Positions 15,901 through 27,488 are shown, counted from the first letter of the stretch. The stretch is DNA of 64,000 bases from Polytrichum commune (GCA_950295325.1 OX485807.1:21049666-21113665), one strand, 5' to 3'. A program made the numbers and translations. Notes: generated from the letters alone by a model not told the origin.

Positions 15901-17553
15901 CTTGGTAAATGCCGATAGCTAGCAGTTGGCAACTTACCAAATTCAATTGAACATGCATTTGGCAAGTGGCAAATTTTAACAAGATCCCTGAAGGAATTGC
16001 AAATCATCGGTACATTTTATAAAACGTTTTAAAACATAATAATGTGGAGACAATTGTACTTGTTGATCCTTTTCCAAGGGAATCAATGCACTCTGATCCC
16101 ATAACAAAACAATTAATGTAGATAATGTGACACTAGATTTAGAAAGGGAGCACCTCCCTATGTTTGAATAATGTTATGGTTGTTGGCATTGTTTGATAAA
16201 TTCCTAGATTGATCACATCATGGCATTTCAAAGGCCACTTCAAGCAATACTCCTATTGAGGCAGTTTAGACATGGCATCCTTCATTCCTTAGGACACATT
16301 GCAAGACATCGATAAGTCTAGAGTTAGAATCCATGTTGGTCAACCAAGGTTATGTAACTAGGTACCTATTCATACTAGGAAATGAATCGTCATGGAATTT
16401 CTTGGGCATCATGTACCCTCAAGGTAAAACCATTGGAAACTCCTTATAGCTCAAAATATCCTATTTAAGCATATTTGACTATGAAATTAACATAAAAAAT
16501 AAATTATTCCAGTGACATCAAGTTGAGTTGGAGAAGTCATTTATACAACTTCATGCCATTGAGCACATTGTGGCACTTCAAAAATTCCTCCCTTTGGGTT
16601 TCAACCAATGTTGTAATGATATCATCTTCATTTGATACCATTATCATCTATAATAAAGATTTTGCAGTTTTTGATACTAGTAGCATATGGATACTTGACC
16701 GTATTTTCAATATCATCTGGGTTTATATACCCTGCAAGAACCTTTATACCTAGCAATAAAATTGACCCAGATAATAACTCAGGTTTACAAAGGTTCTCTA
16801 ACCTTGACATGCCCACACCAAATATCAATGTTTGACTAATATTATAATTTTGATACCTAGGGCAGTTCTTTAATCCTTTAAAATTGTTGTTGATTTATTG
16901 ATACCATCCATTTACTTATAAAGGCTTGAACTTCCATGGTTCACCATGATGAAAGGAATCCTTTCTATTCGATATTTTTCATCCACTGGATGATAATGTT
17001 TTGATACGGATGACGAAAGGATGCAACGACTGTTCCATCGTGAGCTCCATTGCCCCGGGGGACTTGGCGCAGGAACTAGCAAAACCCAAAACCCCGATTT
17101 ACGATTGTATTCGAAAGAAGCGATTCTGGAAATCAAAAACTTGAATCGAAGAATAGTGGCACTTGAATTGAAGGAAGTTCGAAATTCAAAGTTGATTGTA
17201 GGAAGAAGGTGAGAGAGTTTTATTCGTTCAAGTAAGTCGCGTCACATCTAAATTTGTAGACATCGATGTCAGCCTTGAGTTGCGGTACACATCAATTCTT
17301 GCGTTTCCTGAGGTCGGATTGTTCTTAGGTTTTGATGGTTTTCTTCGATAACACTAAATTCTCACCTTTTAGGTTTTGTGTGAGGACTATGTAATTGTGT
17401 TGAACATTTAGTGAATTTTTGTTTCCTGCAGATTGATGGTGCATCTTTTGGATTAAATCTTTCTGGGGAGCTGAACATGCTCAATTGCTCTCGAAAAAGG
17501 AAGGAAGGGATTGTTACCTTCGGCGTGAGGGTTTAAGCAGGGTGTTGAATGCC
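12916..17553. other. Intergenic AT-rich DNA
   Basis: No gene is recognised. A 10-C run lies at 15565-15574. A piece near 14230-14280 is loosely similar to 15490-15560 (AGTAGCAAAGTGTT). Part of 17000-17550 may be the promoter and leader of the amidase gene, but I cannot place a transcription start. Confidence 0.4.
16625..16905 (+). repeat. Dispersed repeat with GGTATCAA-type motifs
   Basis: It contains TTGATACC, AAATATCAAT, TGATACCTAGGGCAGTTCTT and related words. These recur inverted at about 22995-23300 (GGTATCAAAGAACC, TTGATACTAGGGCGATTCT) and again at about 53850-54010. Ends were not resolved. Confidence 0.45.
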
Positions 17554-20500
17554 ATGGCGACACCGCTGCACATGCGTCCATTGGTGGAGCAGGTGGCCAT
17601 GCCTGAGGTGGGTTCACCTCATTGTCTCTCTTTTGCCTTCGTTTTCTTGTGATTTTTAATTTTTAATTTGTGAGTGTTGTTACATTAACCCATGATGGAA
17701 TTTGTTGATCCTGACGGATTGTGCGCTATGTGGGCAAGGTCTTTGAAAGGGAATGGATTGTTGGGAGAGGCAAAATTTGGGTGTTGATCAAACCTGGTGG
17801 ATCAATAAATGTCTCATTGCCCCTCTTTTTTCCTTCATGTTCATGCGATTTTTTGTGAATTTTATTCCTTTAGCCAGCGATGCAAGAGTGCAGCCGATGA
17901 TGATGGAATTGCTCACGAAGTGATGCTGATGTATTGTTCGAAAAGTGGGTGAGGTCTTTGAAACGAAATAGTTGTGTTTGGAAAGAGACAGGATGTGTGC
18001 GTTGATCACAGCTGGTGGAGCACTGCATGTCTCATTGTCCCTCTTTCCTTGGTTTTCGTGTGAATTTGTGTTGTGAGTTTTTTTGGACCTAACACATGAT
18101 GCAATGTGCTGGTCCTGATGGATTGTGCTATGCAAGCGAGGTCTTTGAAATGGGAGGGGTTGTTGTAAGAGACAGGATGTGGTTGTTGATCACAGCTATT
18201 GGAGCACGACATGTCTCATTGTCCCTCCTTTTCCCTTAATTTCATGTCAATTGTTGTGAACTTTTGCACCTCAACCCATGATGCAATGTGCTGATCCTGA
18301 TGGATTGCACGATGTGAACGAGGTCTTTGAAAGTGGACGGATTATTCTGAGAGACAAGATGCGGGTGTTGATCTCAGCTGTTGGAGCACTGCGTTTCTTA
18401 TTGTGCCTCTTTTTCCTTGAGTTTTATGTGAATGTGCATATAACCCATGATAGAAATCTGCCGAAGCTGATGGATTGCGCACTAAATGAGTGAGGTTCTT
18501 GAAAGGAATTTGTTGTAAGAGACAAAATGTGGTGGTGATCACAGCTGGTGAAGCACTACATGTCTCGCATCTGGGACCACAACGGCAAAGTGAATGCAGT
18601 TGTTGAGTCCTGCGCACCGTCTTCTGAACTTATGCCGCCATATCACCAGGCCAGCCCTAGAGTCCTGGAAGGCCTCCCATTTCTGGTGAAAGGTAAGCCA
18701 TTCTCCAGCTTTAATTTTCTGTACAATTGATTTTGTACAAGTCCTGCCACTTTCTCTTCAATTCTTGTTAGGTTGTATCCTAGCTTTCACTAGCTGTAAA
18801 ATTGCTTCACAAAATGGTGCAAATGACCTTGAGCAATTATATTGAGCATGGTGTCCTTACAAGCCACGGTCCATTTGAAACAGATGAGGCAGGCGTTTGA
18901 GGTTTCCATACTGGTGTAGAAACCCTGCGCATGCTGCATTTTTATCTCCATTTTTCTTATGTTGTGTAGCTTTCACCAGCTGTAAAATTGCTTCACAGAG
19001 GGTATGGTGTGAATGACCTTGAGAAATGTTTGTGTGCATGTTGTCCTTACAAGATGCAGTCTATGTTTAACAGATGAGGCAGACGTTCAAGGTTTCCAGA
19101 CTGTGTGTGGAAACCCTGAGTATGCTGCAAATCCGCCAGCGGACAAAGACTTCAAACTTGTGTCTCTGCTCAGACTCCTGGGAGCAATTCCAATCGGCAA
19201 AACAAATACCCCTTATGTGAGAAGCTTATTATACTCATCAATGCATCAATCAGCCTATAGTGTAAAAGAGATTGCTACATGTCTTACATGCTCCTAGTCT
19301 GCATAAAAAATACTTCTGACTATAACAGTTACTTTGTGGCGAGTGCAGCTTTCACAAGATGGCCAAACCTTCAATGAAGTCTATGGGGTGACCTGCAACC
19401 CCTACAACCCACATCTCTCAGCAGGAGGGAGCTCTGGAGGTTAGTTTCTGGGAGTGAGGTTGATGAGACTTAAATGATTACTTTTTTCCAGCCAGCCCAC
19501 TTCTCCTAGGATGTGAAACATGTGATTAGTACGAGATGGGTAGCAAATCTAAATCGAGGCCATAGCCATATATTCATTGTTGGAGCTCAAATGAATATCA
19601 CATTCATTACCAAAGCGAAGATTCCTGTGTTTATTGAATGGTCGTATAGGTCCTCTCAATTATGTTGACTACTGAACCTAGAATAGTTATTGTAATTTGA
19701 GCACACAGTTCTATCTCTTTTAAACACATGTCTTTCTGGTATCTGTTCTTGGAGCCACTCTAAACCACATACCACTCAAATATAGGTGTCCAATTAAGAT
19801 AAGTAACCGAATTACACACGTCTACCTTACTTTTTGACCGCAATTTTCAAAACTTGTCCTGGCCATACAAGGAGTCAAAGTTTTAACTTTCTACACACGA
19901 AATTGAGCTGTGAAGGCTTGTGGGACATTTTGGTGGGAGGTTGCAACTAGTGGATATCAATCAGCATGTGTGCTCTTTTATTCTGGTCGAATTTTTGTTT
20001 GCAAGATATATCCAAGTCTTACTGTATAAAAAGATGTCCAATATGTGCATCATCATCAGAACTGACCCTGAAATCTATACCAACTTCTCACTCATAAATA
20101 TCCAACATGATATCCTCTTTTCCTGCAGGTTCTGCAGCTGCTGTAGCGCTAGGGCTGGCTGCCTTTGCCCACGGATCTGATTTCAATGGTTCTCTGCGCA
20201 TTCCTGTAAGTTCCGAATTGTCATGTCGATCTTCAATAACGTTCCATCAAGAGCTTCTGAGGTTCTATTCCAAGAGTCAGTGAAAGCCAATCTCCATCTA
20301 ATTTCAATACAAGCAGCTTAAGAACCTATCCTGACTTGTCACCTGGTCAATCTTCAAGACCCGGGTTTAATCTAGTACACTAAACATCTGGTTTAGTGTG
20401 GCCCACACTATTAATCATCGACCCACATTAATTGTCTTGCAATCACTGGGTGGCAACTAGAGAAGGTGTCATATAACACTTGGTGCTATATGACTAGTCA

Positions 20501-23500
20501 TGAAGACCACTCTAATCAACACGGCACACCAATTTTAATGCCACCCTAATCAGAGCTCTAGTGTAGTGAAAGTGAGAAGAGTCCGAGTCCAGTACGCTAC
20601 ACATGTGATTTAGTGTGGCATCAAAATTGGTGCACCATGTTAATTAGAATGGTCGTCATGACTTGTCATGTAGCATGGAGTTTCATTTGACACCCTCTCT
20701 AGTTGCCACCCAGTGATTGCAAAACAATGAATGTGGGTCGATGATAAATATTGTGGGTCACACTAAATGAGATGTTTTGTGTAGTTACTGCTGGCATTTT
20801 CAGAACATCATCGTAATTGATTAATGATAACCTGTCCCTTTATTTTTTATTTTTTATTTTTTGGGTTGTGAATACATATCACCCTTCTTGTAAGTTGTGG
20901 TGTCATATATTTGTGTTGGAATTGGAGTGTGTAGGCATCTTTTTGTGGGGTATGCTCACTGCGAGCATCAAGGGGAAGGATGACAATGGATGGACATGAT
21001 CACGTCTTACCCAAGTTGCCACTTGATTGGAATGCACTTGGAGGTGTTTGTGTTTCAGGTATCATTGCAGTAAGTATTATGATTGCAACTCCCTACATCA
21101 TATTTTCAGAGATCGACGAGGACCACAAAATGCTTGAAATTCATACCCTAGGTTACGATAATATTCATGCATGTAAGGGCCGGTTCACACTATGGCCAAA
21201 CTTCGAGAGGAGAAGCGTTTCGACCAATGAAAATGCATAAATGTCCAAAGTCCGTCCTCTCGGCCTTCACACTAGAGGCCGAAGTCCAAAGGACGTCGCC
21301 TCCAAAAGAGCCTAGGTGGCAACACTTTTAGGAAAATATGGCGCTAGGAGTTCGGCCTCTCGAGCCAAGTTTGGGTCGAGCAAAATGCTCGACCCAAACT
21401 TCTCCTCTCGACATAGTTTGGTCTAGAAAAGTGACGCTTCTCCTCTCAACTTGGGCACAGTGTGAACCGGCCCTAAGTAAGGACCTTGATTTGTGGTCAT
21501 ATTTTTAAGCTGCACTGACATGTGCAATTGGGTTGCCTTCATGAATAGGTCGCCTCTGTACCCATGCAAATTACCTTGGGTCAAAATCAGATTACAAAAT
21601 CTTACAACTTTGTTTATTCATCCGGATAGCAATTACAGTGACAAAATAATCCTGTGTTTTGTTCCTCTGTTAATAAATAATTAAAATAGTGTGGGATGTT
21701 GATAAATTAGTGTGAGGCAACCTAATTGCACACATTAATGTAGAATAGAAAGAGAACGTCCTTACATGAGCTTAAAAATGCTATGCAGCATTTCAGTGAC
21801 GAATTTCCTCAAAAAATGATCCTAAGATCTCATGTCATCTAATCCCATTGAAATTTGTCCATTTTGCTAGGTTCAATCTTGATTCGGATTGTGTTGTGTA
21901 ACGTTATGAAATTATGAGAAATTCAAAATTGGCATGATGGAATTTAGAGTAGGCAAACATTTTTTTTAATTTTAATTTTTAATGTGTTAGTGTCCTTATG
22001 GTGAACTTTGCCATTCATCACTAATTTATTCAAACAAAGCAAAACCAAACTACTAAAGGATTCCAGCATGTTAGTAACAAATTTCTTCAAGAAATGATCA
22101 GAAGACCTCATGTCATCCAATTGTATTGAAGTTTGTCCAGTTTGCTTGATTCAAGCTTGATTTGGATTGTTTTAAGTAACAAGTTGAATCATCGAGATAC
22201 TCAAAATTGGTGTGATGAGTTTAGAGTAGGCAAAAGAGAAAGTGTTTTGTTATATTCATGATAAACTGTATAGTCTTATTCCACATGGCTTGAAGTCGTG
22301 TGGAGATGATTTTTGTCTTGCTTGCATGTGCTTGAATTGAGCTTGGATAACCTATTTATAATGTGGGTGCAGAGAACGGTGGCGGATGTGAAATTTGTAA
22401 TGGAGGCATTGTTTCCATTGTTGCCATGTGAGCAACCTCTCCACACGGGAAAAATAATATCCTCCTCCAATAAGGGCCCATATACTTTTGGTGTGTGGAC
22501 GTCATTCTCTGGTGTGCCACTCAATGAAAGAATTAGAGGCTGCATGGAAGCAATTCCGAGCCGGCTCAAGTCTGCAGGGGGGCTTATGAGTGCATGTTTG
22601 ACAAAAGGGCCTTCACTAAATTTGACTCGGCTGCATAAATCTTTGCAAGTAAGGGTTTGATGATGATGGACAGGTATCTAACATGTTCACATTTTTTGGT
22701 CTTATTTTGTTTCTGGGTCTCCAGGCAACCATGAAAAAGGACTAAAAAACCGGACCACTTCATGTGCAGGCATTTTACAGTAGCAGAAATCTTGCTGGAA
22801 ACCCAGTGACAAGCAAGCTCAGGAAAAAGCTAGATGAGGCAACGAATGCGCAGAGTGAAGGAGGCGACATTGTCGATGCGTTCCTTGCGAATGAGGGTTT
22901 GGTGGGACTCATTGCTCCAGGTAATCCATAAAAAATTCAAAGTGGGCACAGTGTTGGTCTGAAGTATAGGTGAATGCATGGTACAAGTAATCAACATCAT
23001 TAGTGGTATCAAAGAACCTGCCCGTGGATATCAAAATTGTAACAGCAGTGAAAAATTGATATTCGGTGGGTATGTCAAAGGTCAGAGAAACTTTGTCTAC
23101 TTAAGTTATTATTTGGATCAATACCATTCTAAACCATATTGATACTAGGGCGATTCTGCCTAGGTGTGAAGGTTCTTGCATGGTATATAGACCCGAATGG
23201 TATCAAAAAAAAAACAAATACACATACCCTACTGGTACTAAAAGAAAATGAATTCCTCATTATAGATACCTAAATGGGTATCAAGAAAAGACAATACCCT
23301 TCTTATGACTAAACATTAAATTAAGGTGCTAACTCTACTTCTGGCAATTTCACATAGCTAGTGTTTCTGGGGCTCTTCACATGAGTGGCTTGAGTTATGT
23401 ATCTTAATCCTATGTTTGAGTGGTGTCTGGTTAGGTGCGGATCCCAGAACATACACCAAAGAGACGTGTGCTCAACATGTGTTTACTATTCTAGGTTCAA

Positions 23501-25072
23501 CAGTTGACATAATTGGGGGGGGGGGACCTATATGGTCAATTGAGAACAAGGAAAATCTTCACTTTGATAATGAATAAGATATACATACGAGTAGTAAAAG
23601 CTCTGAGGAAAATTGCTATGGCTTCAATGTGGATTTGCTAATCATCTTGTGCTAATCGCATATTTAATATCCTAGAAAAAATGGGTGCAGAGCTAAAAGT
23701 GTCTGTTTCAGACCCACTTACCTTACTCTGGGAGGCCTTCTCATTCTATTTCTTTGACTTTATGGAACTGTAACTTTGTTGCAGTTTGTGCCATCCTGCC
23801 ACATGAGCACAACTTTGATCACCAGCCATTTCTTGTAAACGGAGTGGAAGTTGGCTACTGGAGGGCACTTATGGGCTATGTTGCTCCTTTCTCCGTGACT
23901 GGCAACCCGGTTGTCACTCTTCGCCTTGGGTTTGTTGGTGGAAGGCCTTTAGGCATCCAGGTATTTGTTCTCAACACTTGAATTATTTTGCTTATAGCTC
24001 AATTTTTAAGAAGTTGAAATTCATATTGGATGTGCTTATGATGGAATTGGAGTTTTCGATTGGAGTTGAAAATGGACATTTCCACCCAAGAAAAGAGGGA
24101 CCAACCTTGAAGCCAAGCTCCCCAAGGTTAGGCACATGTCAAGGTCAAATTTCCTTTACCCTTGGCCCACTTAATTCCGTTTTCAAAGGTGTGTGAACCC
24201 TCCCTTCAAACCTCTAAGCCCTCCCACCCTCGAGAATTGAGGAGCAGAGGATTTTAGAGGATTTTGTCTCTCCCAATATTCTGTGGGCAATGAAGGGAAA
24301 TGACGTATATAGACTTCATGTGTGAGATGAGCATGTGGTGTTCGCCCAAATTCCTTTGGAAGCCAATTATTGGGAGAATCATTTTACAGTGACCATCGAG
24401 GTAGTGGGTTGTCCACATCACAAACCATTAAAAAATTCATACATCAACATTGATTTCACGTAGATTTAATCACGGGAGATCAAAACATTGAATCCATGCC
24501 CATCAAACTTAGGGTTGCAATTGTAATCTTTTGGTTCTATAATTTATAGTTGCAAGACCTAAAAGGTTGAGTTATGAGTCGAATGAGTGTCGAATGAGAT
24601 GAGCACAGTGAGCACAGGAAAGAGATTAAACCCTAAATAGATATATGAGTCCATGGGGAAGATTCTCTTAATTTGAATGATTTCATAGGCCTTCCCAATT
24701 GTGTTCTATTACTATTGCACCTCGAATGGTGTTCAAATTTTGAGCATGCACCTGAATTTCATCAAAACACATGATGTCTTTTGGCATCTCTACTCCGATT
24801 CTGAAACTTGAAATGACAATCTGCATGGTTGGCAATTGCTAGCTAGTCGAGACAATTCCCGTTCCAATCCAAAAGGCAGATTTTCTTGTGTGGAGTTGGA
24901 AGTGCCCACAATAGGGCCACGAACCTTAGATTGTAATTTTAGTTGACAGGAGGGACGCAAAATTGGGGTGCAGGTGGTGGGCCGAAGGAATTGTGATGAG
25001 GAGCTTTTACGAGTCTGCACTTTATTGGAATGGCAACTTGGGCCTATCTCAAACCTCATTGTGCCTGCCTAG
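17554..25072 (+). CDS. Amidase signature (AS) family hydrolase
   Basis: Ten exons join in phase into 449 aa: 17554-17607, 18545-18692, 19074-19216, 19349-19439, 20129-20205, 20935-21069, 22373-22648, 22770-22920, 23785-23960 and 24974-25072. All introns are GT-AG. AS enzymes hydrolyse C-N bonds of amides with a Lys-cisSer-Ser triad. Here Lys67 lies in GLPFLVKD, cis-Ser143 in AGGSSGGS and the nucleophile Ser167 in SDFNGSLRIP. Spacings of 76 and 24 residues match the family; the usual GGS before the nucleophile is NGS. Further family landmarks are VQGFQTVCGNPEY, LLGAIPIGKTNTPY, DGQTFNEVYG, ASFCGVCSLR, ARTVADVKFVMEALF, GYWRALMGY, RPLGIQ and VVGRRNCDEELL. The substrate is unknown. It resembles bacterial-type amidases more than the GatA subunit, but this was not tested. 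Exon 1 (18 residues) is the least certain part. Introns 1 and 2 contain decoy copies of the next exon's start. Confidence 0.85.
17617..18560 (+). repeat. Tandem array of intron 3' end plus exon 2 start (amidase intron 1)
   Basis: About five diverged units of 167-218 bp. Each runs from a TCATTGTCCCTC-like start through CCCATGATG, CTGATGGATTG and GAGGTCTTTGAAA to a TGATCACAG acceptor followed by CTGGTGGAGCAC. Exon-2-like starts are at 17794 (acceptor lost), 18012, 18196, 18378 and 18545; the last is the real exon 2. The array accounts for nearly all of intron 1. Confidence 0.75.
18779..19130 (+). repeat. Two-copy tandem duplication of exon 3 start (amidase intron 2)
   Basis: Copy 1 (about 18779-18939) and copy 2 (about 18969-19129) are shifted by 190 bp. 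They share CTGTAAAATTGCTTCAC, GTGTCCTTACAAG, an AACAG acceptor, ATGAGGCAG and TGGAAACCCTG-like exon sequence. Copy 2 holds the real exon 3 start at 19074. Copy 1 is a decoy with acceptor at 18881-18883 and an in-frame stop after five codons. Confidence 0.8.
19500..19815 (+). repeat. GGACAC-family repeat copy (amidase intron 4)
   Basis: It is colinear with the copy at 10098-10465: ATTAGTACGAGATG, AGCAAATC, CATTCATTACCAAAG, TCCTCTCAATTATGTTGACT, TCTTTCTGGTATCTGTTCTT and ATAGGTGTCC. It lies wholly inside an intron. Confidence 0.65.
20378..20563 (+). repeat. CACTAAAC-family MITE, copy C (amidase intron 5)
   Basis: Left end ACACTAAACATCTGGTTTAG continues to GTGT, forming a 9-bp foldback with a 5-base loop. 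The right end is CTCTAGTG. TA dinucleotides flank both sides. The interior matches copies A and B. Confidence 0.8.
20596..20795 (-). repeat. CACTAAAC-family MITE, copy D, inverted (amidase intron 5)
   Basis: The reverse complement of this stretch is colinear with copy C. Read on the plus strand it begins CTACACATGTGATTTAGTG and ends GAGATGTTTTGTGTAG. With copy C about 30 bp away in opposite orientation, the two form a long interrupted inverted repeat. Confidence 0.8.
21177..21473. repeat. PIF/Harbinger-type MITE with TAA duplication (amidase intron 6)
   Basis: The termini are perfect for 15 bases (GGGCCGGTTCACACT) and remain similar for about 40. TAA flanks both ends (21174-21176 and 21474-21476). 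Near the right half is a palindrome, TTGGGTCGAGCAAAATGCTC continuing GACCCAA. A terminus starting GGG with a TWA target duplication is typical of PIF/Harbinger MITEs. The element is 297 bp and noncoding. Confidence 0.85.
21522..21731. repeat. MITE with GTGCAATTGGGTTGCC ends (amidase intron 6)
   Basis: Left end GTGCAATTGGGTTGCC and right end GGCAACCTAATTGCAC are inverted with one mismatch. ACAT flanks both sides as a possible 4-bp target duplication. A relative lies at 49650-49843. Confidence 0.7.
21786..22236 (+). repeat. Direct duplication of about 170 bp (amidase intron 6)
   Basis: Copy 1 (about 21786-21955) and copy 2 (about 22062-22236) share ATTTC.TCAA.AAATGATC, CTCATGTCATC, TTTGTCCA.TTTGCT, TCAAAATTGG and TTTAGAGTAGGCAAA, about 276 bp apart. 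No function is seen. Confidence 0.65.
22995..23300 (-). repeat. GGTATCAA-type repeat, inverted copy (amidase intron 8)
   Basis: It is inverted relative to 16625-16905, sharing the GGTATCAAAGAAC and GATACTAGGGCGATTCT words. Limits are approximate. Confidence 0.4.
23400..23735 (-). repeat. GGACAC-family repeat, inverted copy (amidase intron 8)
   Basis: It is the reverse complement of the 19500-19815 type: AGAACATACACCAAAGA, TTCTAGGTTCAACAG, ATCTTCACTTTGATAATGAA and GCTAATCATCTTGTGCTAAT. An internal C5 of the related copy near 10300 is here an 11-G run (23515-23525). Confidence 0.65.
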
Positions 25073-26045
25073 GTTGACGAAGCTGAACTTTTCTGAAAGA
25101 AAGGTGGCTAGACTACACTGATTATGGTAAATGCTGTGGGCCTCACTATTGTGCTTGTTTCCACATTAAAAACAGGAGAGATATCAATGTGGGTGCACAC
25201 TATTTACTCCCCCACATTCTTTACCATCAGAGATCCACGTTGTTAGGTTACAATATCACTATTGGATTGAAAAGAGTGTGCATTTGAAAGACTTCCAACC
25301 CAAGAGGAGGAGGTGAATATTTCACAGGGGCATGACAATTGCAACAAGAGTTGCACACTATTTTCGTGCGAGATGGTGTATAAATAGTGTATTCTATTAG
25401 TTCAATTTGGATAGCAGGATTGAAATATATTTGATTCGTGTATGCTCAGTTACGGTAGGAGGTTAGGTTGTATTTTACATAAATCAATTTATATGTTGTG
25501 AAATAGCTTGAAATGTCACAACGTGTAATTGCCGAAGTGCTTCTGGTCTCTTGTCAATCAACCTTGTCAAAGTTGCGCCATATAAGGTACGCGTCCTCTA
25601 CTGTGGGCACTCCACAACCAGTTTTGACCGTTGGATCAAATCGAGAATCTTCTCATTCTCGTGAAATGATCACATAGGCTTAACCAATGACCTTAGGATG
25701 GTGTCTTATATTCTGAGCACATATTCCAACCTCGTTGAAACATTCATCTTTTTGGTGTGCATTCTTTACAACAAGCCTTGTCCTATATACTACTCCAATG
25801 TAAGTGTCCAATTTAGAAAAGTGACGACATAAGGCCCACATTCCTCACTAGTTTATTGTGGACTGTCTTATGATTGCAGATGCCATCCCATCCACAATTC
25901 AGGTACGTCTCCTGAACGTGTGGCTGTGCTTGCGGGCCATGCTTTGAAGTTGCCGCCATTGTACAAACAGTGCTCTCTCATGCAGCTTTTAGGTTGAAAC
26001 ACATTGCAAATTACCGATATCGAGGAGCGTGGGTTCTTGCTAGAT
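25073..26045. other. 3' flank of amidase gene with degenerate repeats
   Basis: No gene is recognised. A repeat copy at about 25195-25400 matches 12715-12915. At about 25640-25850 there is a degenerate GGACAC-family piece (GTGTCCAATTTAG, TTTTTGGTGTGCATTCTT). Confidence 0.45.
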
Positions 26046-26268
26046 CAGTGTCCGGGGAGATTTTTGGGCATAGTCGGTCAAGATCCGAGTGTTTCCAAGA
26101 CCAGCTGGTTACATGTTGACACCTTTTGGTTTTTCTTTATTAGATTCTGTAAATTACTCTAAACGGATCGGTAGCTCTTTCGAAGTCTTGAATTTGAACC
26201 AGTTATTCTTCAAACCCAACCTGTTACTGGTTCATCTATACCTAGCGGTCAGTTCTTCCTGTTCATTG
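26046..26268. repeat. hAT-type MITE with perfect 8-bp target duplication
   Basis: A 223-bp noncoding element starting CAGTGTCCGGGGAG and ending CCTGTTCATTG. It is flanked by a perfect 8-bp direct repeat, TGCTAGAT (26038-26045 and 26269-26276). A sister copy at 33648-33851 shares GGGGAGATTTTTGGGCATA, GGTTACATGTTGACA and the general layout. An 8-bp duplication with CA..TG ends fits the hAT superfamily. Confidence 0.8.
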
Positions 26269-26334
26269 TGCTAGATTTTGTAGTAGATTGGACAAGTCTT
26301 ATCGCAGTGACTTCATCTTAGACAATCACCTCCT

Positions 26335-26820
26335 CAATAATCCTTATGTGGTCATTCTTCTTAATGCGACACCTATATTTGAGTGGTATATGAATGGTAT
26401 GTAGGTTTGAGTTAAGAATGGACATCAAAATGACACGTGTAACAACGAGGTTGGACTTTGTGTGCAAAATATAGACATCATTTTAGGTTCAATCCGCAAT
26501 ACACTTAAGGAGGAAGTGAATCTTCGTTGTGATTGTATGCTCCAATTTTGAGACTCCAAATGTGGGCCTTAGGTGGTCACTCTTCTTAATCGGACACCTA
26601 TATTTGAGTGGTATATAGTAAGATTTGTAGTTAAGAATGGACATCGAGAAAACATGTGTTACGACAAGATTGGACTATGTGATCTAAATATACACACCAT
26701 TTTAAGTTCAATTGTTAATGCAATTGGTTGGGCCCATGTGATTACTCAACAAGAAAGGGAATCTTCTCTTCAACTACATGTTCAAATTATATTAGAATGA
26801 TGTAAGTTCAATTGTTGACC
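26335..26820 (-). repeat. GGACAC-family repeats, two tandem copies
   Basis: Two direct copies (about 26335-26560 and 26565-26820) share GGTCACTCTTCTTAAT, GACACCTATATTTGAGTGG, GTTAAGAATGGACATCGA and CATTTTAAGTTCAAT. Both are inverted relative to the 10098 copy. Confidence 0.65.
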
Positions 26821-27488
26821 CATTAGAAAGGTTTATGTGATCACTTTAAGTAAACGAAGAGCTTCATTTAATTTATGAGGGATTTGCGATTGCTAATTGG
26901 ATAAGGCATGTCCCAATTTGATCCCACGGTCAAATTTGTTTGTGGAGTTGGAAGTGCTCACATACGTTGAGATTTTTTCAAAGTAACAAGCTAGAACTTA
27001 CAAACTCCACTTTGGATTCGAGTCAACATGATGGTCAAGCTTTCTAGAGTACCCACTCTAGACTAAGTTACATGAAGCCACAAGGTTTCCTACTAAAGTG
27101 CAAACCCAAATAACATTATTTCAGATGTACTTTGTTGTTTAGGTTTCGTATTTGCAATAGACCCTGCTTATCTCCCACATTCAATGTAAATCTGGCCTAC
27201 AGATCTGGATCCTAGCCATTATTTAGGAATCATTCCCAATACAAAAAAAGGCCCCTGATAATAGCCTTGCAATATTTGAATAATGCCATGTTTTTTTGGG
27301 TGTCTTTTCATTGAGAAGCGGATGTAGGGTAATGTCACCTAGTTTTGTTGTTGGTTCCCTATCCCATGTCAAAAAGATTAAGCAATAGGATGAACAAACA
27401 AGAAATCCATGCCATGACAAAGTGAAGTATTTCTTGGCCAACTTATGATGCAAATGCAAGCTTGTGATTGTCTGATATTGTTTATGGT
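26821..27488. other. Intergenic, nothing recognised
   Basis: AT-rich DNA with only short non-homologous open frames. Confidence 0.4.
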
